From the NCBI GenBank assembly GCA_002315615.1, contig DCHK01000055.1:1-6131 (forward strand): a stretch of 6,131 bases of DNA. The letters are read 5' to 3'. Shown in pieces: positions 5,951 to 6,131 of the stretch. The first letter of the stretch is position 1; each line of letters opens with the position of its first letter. This stretch comes from Bacteroidales bacterium UBA1754 (GTDB lineage Bacteria > Bacteroidota > Bacteroidia > Bacteroidales > Paludibacteraceae). Both the position numbers and the translations under genes were made by a program. The notes beneath the pieces were generated by a model. The model searched no databases and was not told the DNA's origin. It worked only from the letters and a program-made list of their open reading frames with translations.

Positions 5951-5981
5951 TTTGGAATATCAGTAGAAATCAGTATATTCG
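5951..5981 (+). promoter_or_regulatory. Candidate promoter of the DUF2027 gene with internal repeats
   Basis: TTTG (5951-5954), a 19-base spacer and TATATTCG (5974-5981) match the Bacteroidetes consensus in spacing, with one mismatch in the -7 box. Transcription would start near 5988, about 16 bases before the ATG. The spacer holds a direct repeat ATCAGTA (5959-5965 and 5969-5975) with a 10-bp period. The outer arms GAATAT (5955-5960) and ATATTC (5975-5980) are inverted. These could mark a regulator site. Confidence 0.4.
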
Positions 5982-6003
5982 TAAATCAAAAAAAATACAA
6001 ATT

Positions 6004-6131
6004 ATGAATTTGAAAAAAGGTGATAGAGTAAGATTTCTCAATTCCGTAGGTGGTGGAATTGTAAGTGAAATAGTTAGCAAAGATTTGGTAAAAGTAACCG
6101 ACGAAGATGGTTTTGAAATTCCAACGCTCGT
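6004..6131 (+). CDS. DUF2027 (Smr/MutS-associated) protein, N-terminal fragment
   Basis: Only 42 codons and part of the next are present before the right edge. The sequence KKGDRVRFLNSVGGGIVSEI (4-23) followed by DLVKVTDEDGFEIPTL (27-42) matches the start of the DUF2027 proteins of Bacteroidales. These usually carry a C-terminal Smr domain, related to that of MutS2 and linked to nucleic-acid cleavage or ribosome rescue. The Smr part is outside the window, so this rests on the N-terminal motif. The gene is divergent from queA with 96 bases between the starts. The ATG is preceded by an A-rich stretch without a Shine-Dalgarno. Confidence 0.82.
   Translation, partial: MNLKKGDRVRFLNSVGGGIVSEIVSKDLVKVTDEDGFEIPTL

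Noticed and set aside
1..6131. CRISPR array, tRNA/rRNA gene, insertion sequence, phage or toxin-antitoxin system
   Set aside because: No repeat-spacer pattern, no tRNA-like cloverleaf or TTC-loop motif, and no transposase, integrase or toxin-like frame was found on either strand.

Overview
The window looks like chromosomal DNA of a member of the Bacteroidota, most likely order Bacteroidales. Four things point there. The DNA is AT-rich. No start codon is preceded by a Shine-Dalgarno sequence; starts follow A/T-rich stretches instead. Several upstream regions carry matches to the Bacteroides-type promoter (TTTG, about 19-21 bases, TAnnTTTG). The gene families are characteristic: a SusC/RagA outer-membrane protein, a DUF6377 membrane regulator, a long-form QueA and a DUF2027 protein.

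Left part (1-2378, minus strand). Transcription runs leftward from a 541-residue membrane-spanning regulator (569-2194) to the first 87 codons of a SusC/RagA-type TonB-linked outer-membrane protein (1-263, cut by the window edge). The 305-base gap between them holds candidate promoter elements, a direct repeat just upstream of the -33 element, and a leader of about 165 nt with two possible hairpins. This is the usual start of a polysaccharide- or nutrient-utilisation locus: the regulator would sense something in the periplasm and control the transporter next to it. SusD and any enzymes would lie beyond the left edge.

Middle part (2346-4677, plus strand). A promoter with an imperfectly spaced -33 box and a palindrome over its -7 box precedes three co-directional genes: a very acidic 106-residue protein of unknown function, an LpxL/HtrB-family lipid A acyltransferase 3 bases later, and a GT2-family glycosyltransferase. 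The last two suggest a small envelope lipid A/LPS module. The 76-base spacer between them holds a perfect 12-bp inverted repeat flanked by 8-bp direct repeats, the clearest unexplained structure in the window.

Right part (4687-6131). queA (queuosine tRNA modification) lies on the minus strand, converging on the glycosyltransferase with a 9-base gap. Divergent from it, across 96 bases, begins a DUF2027 protein cut by the right edge.

I found no tRNA, rRNA, CRISPR array, insertion sequence or phage gene. The window is mainly ordinary Bacteroidales chromosome. The points worth checking are regulatory and repeat structures, not a demonstrable new system.
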